DNA of 64,000 nt from Doryteuthis pealeii (Eukaryota; Mollusca; Cephalopoda; Myopsida; Loliginidae), in assembly GCA_023376005.1 (NCBI GenBank), contig CM042148.1:76456799-76520798 (forward strand), in the 5' to 3' direction. Within the stretch, counting starts at the first letter, position 1. Each line of letters begins with the position of its first letter. Made by a program: the position numbers and the translations under genes. The notes under the pieces were generated by a model. The model was given only the letters and a program-made list of their open reading frames with translations, had not been told where the DNA came from and searched no databases. Shown piece after piece: positions 53,073-64,000 of this stretch.

Positions 53073-54904
53073 TCTATTATATTATGAAAAGAGATAAAAG
53101 AAAAGAAAACGAGAGAGAAGGAAGAAGAGACACAGTTGCTTGATCGAGAGCGTGAGCAAATATTTTAGTCTACCAATTTTTTCAAATTTCTTCTTTTTTT
53201 TTTTTTTAAATAAAAATTTAATTTCGCTTTCTTTAGCTTATAGATAAATAGAAATAAGAAAAATATACCCACGTTCAATTATTTGAGTTTCTTTTTTTCG
53301 CACTACATTCCAAAATATTTCCACCATATAAAAACACACGGATGACAACTGCAAATAATCATTTTTTAGTATTCATTAGTTCTTAAAATAAATTTATCAT
53401 ATGAAAAATTTGATCTCGTTAAAGCGACAATACTGTCCAAGTAATAGATTATCTGTGCTACTGTTATAACTGCACCATTGTATCCTAAGTGAAGCGCCTA
53501 TAGATAAGCTAGATGGAGTTGCACAAGATGCTGCTGCTGACTTGAAGAAATCGTGAAAACGGCATGTCACTTTTGTTTGTCTTTAATTCGTTAGTTTTGT
53601 TATGTGAATGGGTTGGGAAACGAGTCCACTCATGGGTCAAACCCGTCTCTCAGACCCATCTAACTCTAACTGGATAAAGTAGTCGATCCGAAAATACCTT
53701 GGTTAGTAAAATGAGACTATACTGATTACCTAACTATAAATAACGTGAGTTCGATCCTTGCTAATGCTATGGGTAAACTAGTTGATAAATACTTACTGAA
53801 TGTAGATTAGTCGGTGCCATTATAGTATGTGGCCTTCCTTTTTGATTCGTTATAGTATGTAGCTTACAGGTTTGAATGTATCTTACCATCAGTAAGAGTA
53901 TATTTTAATATAAGTAATAGGCAATTTATTGAAACTAATTATTTTTCACATATATTTCAAATTTCAAGAAATGAAAATTCAGTCAAAGCTGAATATAAGT
54001 AATTAGAAAATTAAAAAAGATTTATCCATAATTTACATGAATCAAAGATCTATCTAATCTAAAATATTCTAAAATTCTAAATACATACATAATGTTAGTA
54101 CATGAGACATGATTTTCGTAAGCCACATTCTAAAGGTAGGCCACATACTATAATGGTACCGATTAGTCTGCCAAAAAGTGCTCTCTGTTAGAATCGAAAT
54201 GATTACACAGAAGTATCTTTTAGACTAGCTAACTAACCATTGCCCAAATGGTAAGGTACCCAGCGTTATCTTTGTACCCTAATTTTTTTATCGTACTCTT
54301 GACATATATCCAGCATTCTCCTTTTTATTCGAAGTTACTTGCGCTTTTGGGGGGCCTATTTCTCAACACTGTGTGCAAATCGTCACGGGGGACTAAATAA
54401 TCCACTCTCGACCAATTCTGCTTTAAATCCTGGAAAATGTTAAGATTTTTTGATAAGAATACAATTCACTGACAAAGAAGTAACTATTGTAAATGTAACG
54501 CTAATGCAGTTGTTCCGAAAACCTTTTCTGACTGTTGTCGCACTTTAAAAAGCAACAAAAATTACATTGGCGTACGTTGTATGTAAATAAAAAATGTATT
54601 TTAAAGAGTATTTTTCCCCATTTGTGCTTATAAAAATACAATTTAAACGTTGAACATTATTTGTAAACTACAGAACCTGTGATATACTACAGTATGATAA
54701 TTTAATTATACAACGTTTAATATATTTACTTAAGAGCTATTGCCAATACTTCAGTATGTAAAAAGTATAATACCTTGATTTAACTAACTTTTCTCCTCTC
54801 TCCTCTTTTCATTTTTTCATTATGTTCGATTGAAACATATTAGCGTTATCGCTTCTACGCCATCACCCCTCTCTTTATCTTTCCCCTACCCTCTTTCGCT
54901 GCAC

Positions 54905-55185
54905 TACCAGCCCACCCTTCGGGGTCCCGGGTGTGCTTCAGCCACTGGACCGGGTGTTTGAATTAACAGTGTCGATCCCAGGGGGCTATCCCCCCCAGGC
55001 AATACCTGCCCCTTGGGGCAGGACTGGGTTTTATTGCCAGCGCCTGAGGCGCCCCTTGAAGGGGAATGCGAGGATCGACGCAAATTTTTGTTTTTCCCAC
55101 CCATGAGCTTCGGCTCGGTGGGTGGGCCCACATTAAAACGAGGCCTTGTGCCCATCCATACAAGTGGGGGTATGAAACAAATATC
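54905..55185 (-). mobile_element. GCR structured GC-rich retroposon (right palindrome arm)
   Basis: Inverted partner of 50378-50640. Most differences are run-length changes in G and C homopolymers (CCCCCCCAGG against CCCCAGG). Confidence 0.75.
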
Positions 55186-55277
55186 CTCTTTCTTTATTAT
55201 TTTTTCTGTGTAGCATAGCTTTTTCTTTTATTTCTTTATAAGAAAAACGGAATGGTTCATTATTTAGTTTGAGGTGA

Positions 55278-55377
55278 NNNNNNNNNNNNNNNNNNNNNNN
55301 NNNNNNNNNNNNNNNNNNNNNNNNNNNNNNNNNNNNNNNNNNNNNNNNNNNNNNNNNNNNNNNNNNNNNNNNNNNNN
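55278..55377. other. Assembly gap, 100 N
   Basis: Exactly 100 undetermined bases between contig 2 and contig 3. Confidence 0.99.
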
Positions 55378-56010
55378 AGTGTTTTTTTCAATGGACACCG
55401 CTTCGGCGATGGACTTCAATCGTAGCTGGTTTTTTTTTCAGTAGCCACCGTCTAGCGGTTATTTAGGCAGGAGGCCGGGACGGAACTCCGCGAACATACC
55501 CCAATAAAGAAAGAGCGAACAAACTTAAAAATAAAGCATATGGTTTCCATTGAGGCCGAATTGTACATTAATAGAAAAATAAACACAGCAAAAAGATGTT
55601 AACCATTCCGTAACACAGTCTTGTCTAGAACAATTACAGAACCTTTTTAACCAAGAGTGTACCGGCCAGAGCAAATGGCCGAAGTTCTGCTCTAACCGCA
55701 CGGAACTTCGTATTATATTGTGATGGGGGTTGCGATTCGCGTTCACTATCGATCGGGTTTCGAAACCGCTAGTGCTTTAATCATACTATTTCTTCTGAAT
55801 TTTTGAGATGAGTTTGATAATTAGTATTTATGTTGGATTATTCGGGACTATTGTCCTCATCTTTATTGTATCTGCTACAATGTTTTCGCTGATGTGACCC
55901 CCGGACTTCTTCAGGTATTCTTGTTGGATTCGGAGAATCTTCTCGAACTCGTGCTGCTTCTTTTTCGAAACTCGGCTGCTTCTTTTCGAACTCGGGAACA
56001 TTCTTGTAAT
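55378..56010 (-). repeat. Inverted copy of large-repeat sequence (fold-back at contig 3 start)
   Basis: Reverse complement of about 17400-18015: part of the TIR element (55378-55510), the LTR-like stretch and fold-back P. It joins head-to-head at the centre of fold-back P to the forward copy that follows. P is itself palindromic, so the switch point falls inside a natural inverted repeat. Confidence 0.85.
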
Positions 56011-57902
56011 TGGAGCCATCACAGGAAACTTCGATTACGACAAGAAGGTTCCCGAAGTTCGAAAAAAGAAGCACCCCGAGTTCGAAAAGAAGCAGCACGA
56101 GTTCGAGAAGATTCCCGAATCAACAAAAAATACCTGAAGAAGTCCGGAGGTCACATCAGCCGAAAAACATTGTACAAGATAACAATGAAGATGAGGACAA
56201 TAGTTCGTAATAATCCAAAATAATACTAAATTATTCAAACCTTCATTCTGCAAAAATTCAGAGAAATAGTTTATGAATTAAAGACACTAGCGGTTGAAAC
56301 CCGCGAACGCTAGTGAACGAGAATCGCAAACCCCCATACAAAATAAATAGAAGTTACGTGCGTTAGAGGCAGAAACTTCGGCCAATTGCTTGGCCGGTAC
56401 CGACTCTGGTTTGAAAGGCGGTTCTATTTGTCTAGGACAAGACTAGTGTACGGATGGTAACAATCTTTTTCGCGTGTTGTATTTCTATTAATGTTAAAAA
56501 TTCGGCTCAATGAAACATAGTGCTTTATTTTAAAGTGTCGCTCTTTTCTTATTGGGTATATTCGCGGAGTTTCCGTCCCGGCCTCCTGCCCCTCAGAAAA
56601 CCTGCTAGACGGTGGCTACTGAGAAAAAAAACCAGCTACGATTAAGTCCTAAGCCGAAGCGGTGTCACTTGAAAAAAAAAACTAGGTTAGGGTTTTAGGG
56701 TTGAGGTTGGGTTGGGGTTTAGGATTAGTTTTATGAGGAAAATAAAAATTAAAATAAATTTTGGGCTCTGGTTTTTCTGGGTCACCCTATATACAGGGAG
56801 CACAGAAAAAACAGAAACCCACAAATGTTTGTAATAAAACTTAAATTTTTTTAACTAGGGGTAGGGTTAGGGTTGGGTGGGTTTTCGGGAAAAAAAAACG
56901 CCCTAAGTTGGTGTCATGGGGTTGTTTTTTTGTTTTTTTTTCAAGTGACACCACTTCGCTTTACGGACTTAAATCGGTAGTTGGGGTTTTTTTTTTTCAG
57001 CAGCCACCGGCAGCGGTTTTTGAGCCAGGAGGCCGGGACAGGAAAAATCCGCGAAGAGTACCCTTTATTTGTCGTCTGGAGTGTTATAAAACACACCACA
57101 ATCCTCTGCATGAAAGAATGGTTGGAACCCTATATCCAACCCCTAACCGGGTTCAGTCATTACCTGTACCTAATAAGAATAAAAACGAGTATCGACAGAC
57201 ATCTCCCAGTGTCAAAAGGGTATACGAACAGGTTTTGTTTAGAAAAAATAACGATACTGATTTTTATCTTATTTTTCAGGGTTTGGCGACCCTAATTAGA
57301 TCAGCTTGATCAATGTTTGACGTAAACAAGGGGGAGGAAAACAGCTTGCTTGTTTCACAGAAATAACGTAGAGTAATCTAAGATCTATACCAAGTAATTG
57401 TTTTGTTAGTGTGAGATGAAAATGGTTGGTTGATGTATTTTGATCAATGCCAATCCCAACACGTTGAACTATTCAATGCTATTTTTTTGTATATTACATA
57501 TTTACTAAACCCCTCCGCATGAGGAGGATGGACACAAGTTTACGTAGCTTTAAGCGAAAGTTAGATTTTTTACCTTCCCCTAAAACTGGTTCCTAACCAA
57601 GGTTAGAGCCCGTCTACCCCTACGTAATTACCCCATGCTGGAGGAAGGAATTAGTTGATTAAAAACGTTTCCCAAAATGGTTAGCACTATGTGAAATTCA
57701 AACAGCTTCGTCTAGGATTTTTTTTGAACTCGTCTCGCGTTCCCATTACTACAACGGTAACAATTTACACCACGCATCTCCAGTTTTTTTTCTTGGCGGT
57801 ATATATATTAGTTGTAAGCGAATACTTTGTAGGTATTGTTTGCTGTTTTGTATAATAAAACAGTAGAGAAATCCATTTTCATTCATGCAATATTATCAAG
57901 TA

Positions 57903-58310
57903 CTATGTTACCAAAATTAAAAAAAACACCTCCGGGTGATGTAAAAATAGATTTTTGAAACATTTCATTGCCTGAGGGTGGGAGTAAAAATCAATGTCAG
58001 CGAGTTGTACCCTAAGTAAGTAAAATCATCAAATTCATTAAAGGGTTAAAAATAAAACAATTTGAAATGTAAAAAACTTTAGTATGTATTAAAATAAACA
58101 AACATATATATAGATATATAATTACCATCAAAATGTATTTATTTAAAACTTTGTGTTTAAAAAACAATGAGGACTGTCTAATGTTGGCATGGTTCACATT
58201 TTGAGTGTATTATTCTATGTTATGACGGATTTGGGTTTAATGCGACGAAGCAATTTGACCGTAATGTTTATTACAGACAAAACCGAAAGCGAATCTCCAT
58301 TATTAATAGA
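57903..58310 (-). mobile_element. Helitron (copy 3)
   Basis: The 5' TC complement is at 58309-58310. The CTAG of the 3' end reads CTATG here, and the hairpin word CACCTCCGGGTGATG is kept. Confidence 0.75.
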
Positions 58311-58599
58311 TATTGTTAGAAATAATTTTTATGTTAGAATTTTTTTAATCCAACTTCAGATGTAGGAAAAATAGAAAATAACGTCTATGTGTAAGTAATA
58401 AACTGGTGATTTATGTTAAGATTGTCTTTCATTAACTTTATGTGCTTAACTTTAGTATATCAATAGCAAAAATAATGTCTAATCAAACTTGCAAACAGAT
58501 TCTATTTTGACCGTAACGGGGCTCAATTACAAATTTACCACTTTGGTTGATTTGGTTGGCTGAAATTTTATAGCAGTTCAACCCTTGTTGGGGGTTTTT

Positions 58600-58905
58600 A
58601 TTTTATTGTATTTTACCGCGTACCCCATTTACGGGTCAGGCACAAAGTCCCTATAAAACGTGGGACCACCCACAAGCCGAAGCTCAGTTGGAATGGCAGG
58701 TGCAAAAAAATTGCGTCATCCCGGCGGCATTCCCCTCAAGGGGGCGCCTCAGCACTGGGCAATAAAACCCAGCCCTGCCCCTTAAATCGAGGAGGCAGGG
58801 TGTTGCCTCGGGGATGTCCGCCTGGGATCGACGCTTATTATTATAAACCAACCGGTCCAGCGGCCGAAGCTCGCGGACCCACCAGTTCGAAACCCGGGGC
58901 GGGAT
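58600..58905 (+). mobile_element. GCR structured GC-rich retroposon (copy 3)
   Basis: Same insertion site as 19885-20178, with single-base indels in several stems, for example GCGTCATCCC in place of GCGTCGATCCC. Confidence 0.72.
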
Positions 58906-61769
58906 TTTATGCGAGAGTTTGTGTTTTTAATTTAATAATTAGTTAGAGAACTTCATGTTTTCTATTTAACCCATAGAGGGAACCTTAAAGGTACTACCAC
59001 TCCGGTTCAGTGCGGACCCACTGGTGTATGCAATGAAGGGTCACTCCACACTAGCCCAGAGTTCCAAAATGTGGGAATTCACCAGTAGATTCAGTTCTAG
59101 CGTTATAACCAGAACATGACGTTGATGAAACATGATAAATTTTGTTGTTTAAAATTCAAGAGAAAAAATGGTTGACAGGAACAGTTAAAGTTTTACTTCT
59201 TGTTTTGGAAGATCGATTTCTATCGCAGTTCACACTCTTAGTTTGATACCAAGAGTGGCTGAGAAAGCCGTAGAAAATAAAACCCTGTTATATTAGGCCA
59301 GCTGCATTCTTGTATCTGTTTAAAAGTAAAGAGTTTCGAATAAACCTTTATTTAAGGAGGGATTCTCTGTGGTCTAACAGTCCATGACATGCAACACTTC
59401 ACTTTAGGCCCCACTTAGGGCTAGCGGGCGGTCGGAAGAGGGCACCCTCTGATCAATAGGCTGCAGGCAAAGCCTAATCACCTATATGATGTCCCAACTC
59501 CCGGCCCTCATGACAAACCCCGAACTCTTTTTTTAAAACATATTGTGCTGAAGCGGTGGCTGAAGGTTTTAGTGTCATTTGGGTATGCGTTAAACTACAT
59601 TAATAATGAAGTTATTAATTTTGGGGATTGGGGATGTGGAAGTGACTACATCCCCGCTATTACTATCAGCGTCCAAACTCAAAACCCGGATGGTAGTACC
59701 CGTCAGGTCAGCATAGAAAAATGAGTTATAAAAAATACTTTCTTTCTTTCTCCCTTTGTAGCCTGCTTTCACCAAAATACCTCGACAGCCAATGGTCTCT
59801 ATTCTACTTAAAGTGAAGTTTTATGTTACAATGGAATGAAGATAGTTTTTACTGGGTGGGAAAAATCATAAAAGAGATGAACTCTGCTCTAATCGAACCG
59901 GTTAATTTGACGAACGAAGGAAATGCTTCAAAAAAAATGGAAAAACTTTGTCGGATCTAATGACGCGTTGACGGTTGAAAAATAATCGGTGATGAATTTA
60001 AATTAAGCAGCTGAATATTTCAGTCAGATTTCTCAAAAGTGGAAAAAAATCTTGTACACATTAGTTAAACATTTTTGTGGCTTACATGGAAAAAAAAAAA
60101 AGGAAAGAAAAAAGTCCATTCTAACACACGATGAAAAAGTTTTGAATTACAGAAAAAAAAAACACTTTCTAGACACACGATGAAAAAGTTTTGAATTACA
60201 ATAAAAAAATTAAAAAAAAACCTTCTAGGACAAACGATGAAAAAGTTTTGCATTACGAATAAAAAAAATCCTTTTCTAACACGTGTGAAAAAAGTTTTAG
60301 ATTACAGAAAAAATCCTTCTAGACAGTTACGGATGAAAAGTTTTGGTATCTGAAAAGAAAAAATCCATTTCTAGACATGACTATAAAATTTTTGTGATTT
60401 TCGGACTGTTGTCCTCATCTTTGTGTTTTTTCATATACCCTAATAAAAAATGAGGAACAACAGTTTGAAAAACAAAATTATACATATCAAGCTTCATCCT
60501 AAAATCAGCACAAAAATACCAAATCGGTACGATCCTATACATACAACAATGAGACATGGAAACAACCGAGGGGGGGGGCGGAGGAACCACTGGCCGAAAA
60601 ACGTTCTGTGTTTTTACATACCACCAAAAAAAGGATGGAGGCGGCAATAGTTCGAAAAATTCAAAATAATACTGTGAAAAGTTGTTGCTACTGGAATCTG
60701 TCATTAACAACAGTAATCCCTTTCCTGCAACAATCTGTTGCTACCACAGAAAACTCTTTCCTCTGACCATCCTTCTCTCACAACAAACACAGAAGTGCGT
60801 CCGAATTTCACCACTTCGCAGTCACTTGCTTCGTTTCCGTCCTTCCAGATGTCAGCGACCGTCTTACCTCTTTCATGCAAATTGACCGTCTCGTCCCATC
60901 CGGGGTCTCTCTGCAGCGGTACAAGCGATTCTTTGCTGCTACGTTGGGGATATCGCTATGCCCATTACAAAATATATAAGTAAATTTATTCAGCAAATGA
61001 TATCAAATCGTACGGACCCGACATATTACAACAATTTGAGACAGATAAGAAAAACTCAATTCCTATCTTTCAAAATGATTTCTCCAATTTGAATAATCCC
61101 ATGCTCGGATAAAGGACAAGTAACACCCGAAAAAGGCCGGAGTTAGAACGGCTGAAAAATTAGTTTTTATGTACCACAAAGATGATGACAACAGTCAGAA
61201 AAATCAAATTATACAAGCATGCAATGAGTCTAAACATCTAATAGAGCGGGCTTGTATTTGACAATGAAAAAACAAAAAAAAACAAAACAAAAACAATTGC
61301 ACAGTTTAATGAATTAAAACATTAGTCGGTGGGATTCCTATCAAGGAAGTTTGTGCGTACCAAAAACTGTGGTTATGGACGAAACTAACAATTAAAAATG
61401 AAGCGTCGTCTCTGCGAATCATAAAAAGAGGAAGAAAATACCAGCCCGTAGCTGAGACGCTCCTTTGAAGAAGTATTTTAAAAGTGACGACCAGATGGAT
61501 TCGTTTACGAAAGAGGAACTATGAGTTACTGGTTAATCCGAAAAACATTATACTAATCTGAAAGGCACTTCTTCCTGTTCCGCTGAGGAAATCCGGCGCA
61601 GTCAGGCATCCTTAAAGGAGCATATCAAATTTCACTAATTCATAATAAAAAAAATTCTTTCCATTTAGAACTGTTGTTTCTTGTTTGTTATTAGGAACGT
61701 CTTCTGTGGGTTTTTACTCTTAAACCTTAATCCAAATAATAATCATAACGATAGTACGCGGATGTTATT

Positions 61770-62345
61770 ACAGTGTTTCGTTACAAAATAATGAAAGCAT
61801 CATATTCGCAAGTTGGTTATTATTAGGTAATGGAACGTTTGTAAATGATCGTCTCTCTTGTAGTAAAAGTTTAGGGAACCTATTTTCATCATCATTATTA
61901 TTATGTTCACTCCTTTTTGAGTTTTCTCCACCAGCGTTAGCTGATGGCCTTTCACTGGAGTCTGAGTAACAAGTCTCCTCAGGTCTCCAGGACTCTTCTG
62001 AGTCTCTGGCAGATGCAGCAGTGCAGTTGTGTCGATGGTACAATCCTTCCTTTTGATTTCCAAACTTCCAAACCCTTTTCCAATCTTTTTGGGACCGTCC
62101 AAGTGCACCAACTACACTTGGTATAACTTCGACTTTCATATTCCATAACTTTTTCAGTTCTCTGGCAAGGTCCAGTATTTGTCCATTTTTTTCATTTTCT
62201 TCAGCTTCACTCTGTGATCTGCTGGAACTGTAAAAATCCAGCAGTTGACAAGTTTTTTTTTTCTTTTTTGTTAATCAACACTAGGTCTCGTCTTCTTGCT
62301 GGGATAAGGTGATCCGTTTTTATAAGTCACAGAGAATTTTATGCG
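61770..62345 (-). pseudogene. LINE C-terminal fragment, restriction-like-endonuclease type (copy 3)
   Basis: Minus-strand words MKVEVIPSVVGALG and SARDSEESWRPEETCYS are shared with copy 1. Additional single-base indels break GTVPKRLEKGLE and IQNTALLQ into two frames. Confidence 0.66.
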
Positions 62346-62465
62346 TTTTTTATTATTATTATTATTATATTATTATTATTATTATTATTTACTTAAAGGT
62401 CGAATTTTAGAGGCCATTAAGTTCGATGTAGAGTTACATCTTATGTTATTATTAGGTAATCTAAA

Positions 62466-62708
62466 AGTAAGTAAAGTCGTCGGGAGGCCTAAAGTTGGTT
62501 AGCAGCCATACAGCGAGGAAGTCTATCCTCTTTGCTAGACCGAGGAGATTGTTTTGCCGTCTCAGCTGGAGCGCCACACCTACCATCAGCTCCTCACGTT
62601 ACCGCACAGATCCCTGTGCTGCTCATACGCTGAGTTGGCGAGGGCCGGTATCAAACTAGGAACCATGGTGTTCCTAGTCGAACGCTCTACCGACTAAACT
62701 AAACCGAA
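62466..62708 (-). repeat. tRNA-SINE A (copy 3)
   Basis: Has the same deletion and B-box T as copy 1 (23671-23912), which ties contig 3 to the contig 1 version of the locus. Confidence 0.82.
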
Positions 62709-62965
62709 CATTATTAAGTTATGTAACGTAGTAAATACTTGCTTCTCCTAGACTAAAAGTTTTGGGGAATCTACCTTCATCCTTATTATCATTATTTACT
62801 TAAAGGCCGCTTTTGGCGACCTTTAATTTCGATGTAGGGTTACATCTTATTCATATAATATATTTAAAGTAGTCACTTCGAACAAGAGCAAAAGTATGTG
62901 GAACTTGGTGATAATCAAATGCTGAACGTTAGCTTTTTAGTAGTTCTTTTTAGTTATTATTTATA

Positions 62966-63000
<35 letters not shown>

Positions 63001-63071
63001 TAATAAAATATATATAATAATAAATTAATATAATAATAATAATATAATATAATATAATAATAATATATTAT

Positions 63072-63109
<38 letters not shown>

Positions 63110-63371
63110 TTAAAGGTCGTACTAATTGTAATTAGTACACAGAGAGCGGTCCCCATAGGGTTGAAAAAAGACTAGAAAAATTGAAAATCAGAGGAAGAGT
63201 CGCAACTAGTCTAGGAGAAGGAAAACTCTGAATACAAACTGTTCAGCTATACTTAAGAAATGTATCATGTGTCACATTATACCCATGCGGAAATTGTTGA
63301 TTAACATTTATATTTTAAACCACCCGTACACTATAAACAGTAATGAAGAAAATCGGAATGAGGGTTAACAT

Positions 63372-63740
63372 TATTTGGATTATTCGGACTATTGTCCTCA
63401 TCTTCATTGTTATCTGTACAACGTTTCAGCCGATGTGCCCTCCGGTCTTCATCAGGTATTTCTTGTCGAACTCAGGGAACCTTCTATTCGAACTCGGGAC
63501 CTTCTATTCGTAAACGAGAACCTATTTGTCATAATCGGGAGCCATCATGGAACACTGAACCTAACCCTTATTTCAGTTCACAGGGGTATCCTATTTTCAT
63601 TCCGTTAACTGAAGAGGTCGAAGGACACACGGTCGTCGAAACGTTGTATAGATAATCATGAAGATTGGACAATAGTCGAAATAATCCAAATAATACTAAT
63701 TATCAAACCTCATCTAAAAAAAAAAAAATTCCAAGAAAGA
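63372..63740 (+). mobile_element. Fold-back P element (copy 3)
   Basis: Counterpart of 24580-24946, with GGGTTAACATT at both flanks and a few single-base losses (GAGGTCGAAGG, ATAGTCGAAATAA). Confidence 0.78.
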
Positions 63741-64000
63741 GGGTTAACATTTAGTGATATCAGTCTTCACAAACGTGAAGGGGCTACTTGCCGGTTAAAA
63801 AAAATCTGCATACAAAATTCTTCTATGACGTGAACTCAAATATCAAATAGTAGTACTCGTGTGAAATACGTAAACTACCCTCACCGGGAGCCATACCATA
63901 TAAATTTAACAAGTTTAATTTAGTCCAGTACAAAACCAACTAAACAAGTTTTCATACTGAGAGTGTCTTCTTGCCAGATTTGAAAAAAAAAAAAAAAGTC

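Larger units (their letters stand above)
50145..55277. repeat. Giant palindrome (element E, long form), 2.3-2.6 kb arms
   Basis: The left arm (about 50270-52880) and right arm (about 52945-55277) are inverted copies separated by about 65 bp. Paired landmarks include GTAGTGCAGCGAAAGAGGGT against ACCCTCTTTCGCTGCACTAC, and the GA/TC tracts at 52755-52815 and 53008-53070. Arm differences are mostly homopolymer-length indels. The right arm lacks about 170 bp of the GCR present in the left arm at 51888-52125. The outer words match element E at 7400-7770 and 46690-47090. The 91-codon frame at 52172-52447 has no recognisable domain and is broken in the other arm. Confidence 0.85.
56010..64000 (+). 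repeat. Large repeat unit, copy 3 (contig 3, runs off the window)
   Basis: Collinear with 17390-25210. It shares copy 1 characters: a GCR in repeat D (58600-58905), the shortened SINE A (62466-62708), and the GGGGGGGGGCGGAGG run. Up to about 61350 it has an indel every few tens of bases; beyond that it matches copy 1 closely. Counterparts: TIR element about 56555-57065, SINE B 57505-57785, Helitron 57903-58310, minisatellite 60115-60400, LINE 61770-62345, fold-back P 63372-63740. Confidence 0.88.

Overview
The window is AT-rich, repeat-saturated animal DNA in which I find no intact protein-coding gene. Its composition suggests a lophotrochozoan, probably a cephalopod: long TA, CA, GA and TAGA microsatellites, very abundant tRNA-derived SINEs, short Helitrons, and LINE C-terminal fragments of invertebrate type. 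The phylum call is an inference from general knowledge of such genomes.

Two 100-N runs (28598-28697 and 55278-55377) divide the window into three contigs. Contig 1 from about 13970 to its end (28597), contig 2 from 29168 to about 43190, and contig 3 from about 56010 to the window end are three collinear copies of one locus. Copy 2 differs from copy 1 by clean presence/absence of mobile elements, as two haplotypes or two real duplicates would. Copy 3 shares the copy 1 variants. Single-base indels concentrate beside the contig ends, and two fold-back palindromes sit on either side of the second gap. Incompletely collapsed haplotigs and unpolished contig ends therefore explain much of the large-scale structure; true segmental duplication is the alternative.

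Dispersed families, named here for reference: SINE A (tRNA-like head, about 250 bp); SINE B (a second tRNA-derived SINE); repeat D (a mid-copy repeat with a TTGGTTGG-type end); Helitrons of 390-640 bp with TC start, terminal hairpin and CTAG end; fold-back P (about 370 bp, inverted halves, 12-13 bp target duplications); a 481-bp TIR element with 8-bp duplications and telomere-like G-rich tracts; GCR (a 260-300 bp GC-rich repeat made of consecutive hairpins); and element E, the outer part of a 5-kb palindrome. The only protein traces are three copies each of two LINE C-terminal fragments: one resembling restriction-like-endonuclease LINEs, the other a widespread reverse-transcriptase tail.

Two observations stand out. 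First, two loci (10620-10750 minus and 44108-44231 plus) carry a tRNA-like Pol III promoter followed about 30 nt later by a complete type I hammerhead ribozyme core. This is the architecture of a ribozyme-bearing SINE; the first ribozyme has an inverted, core-mutated partner as in Penelope-like elements. Second, GCR looks like a mobile, highly structured RNA gene: an outer 11-bp stem encloses several GC hairpins, target duplications are 6-9 bp, and a precise empty site exists in copy 2.
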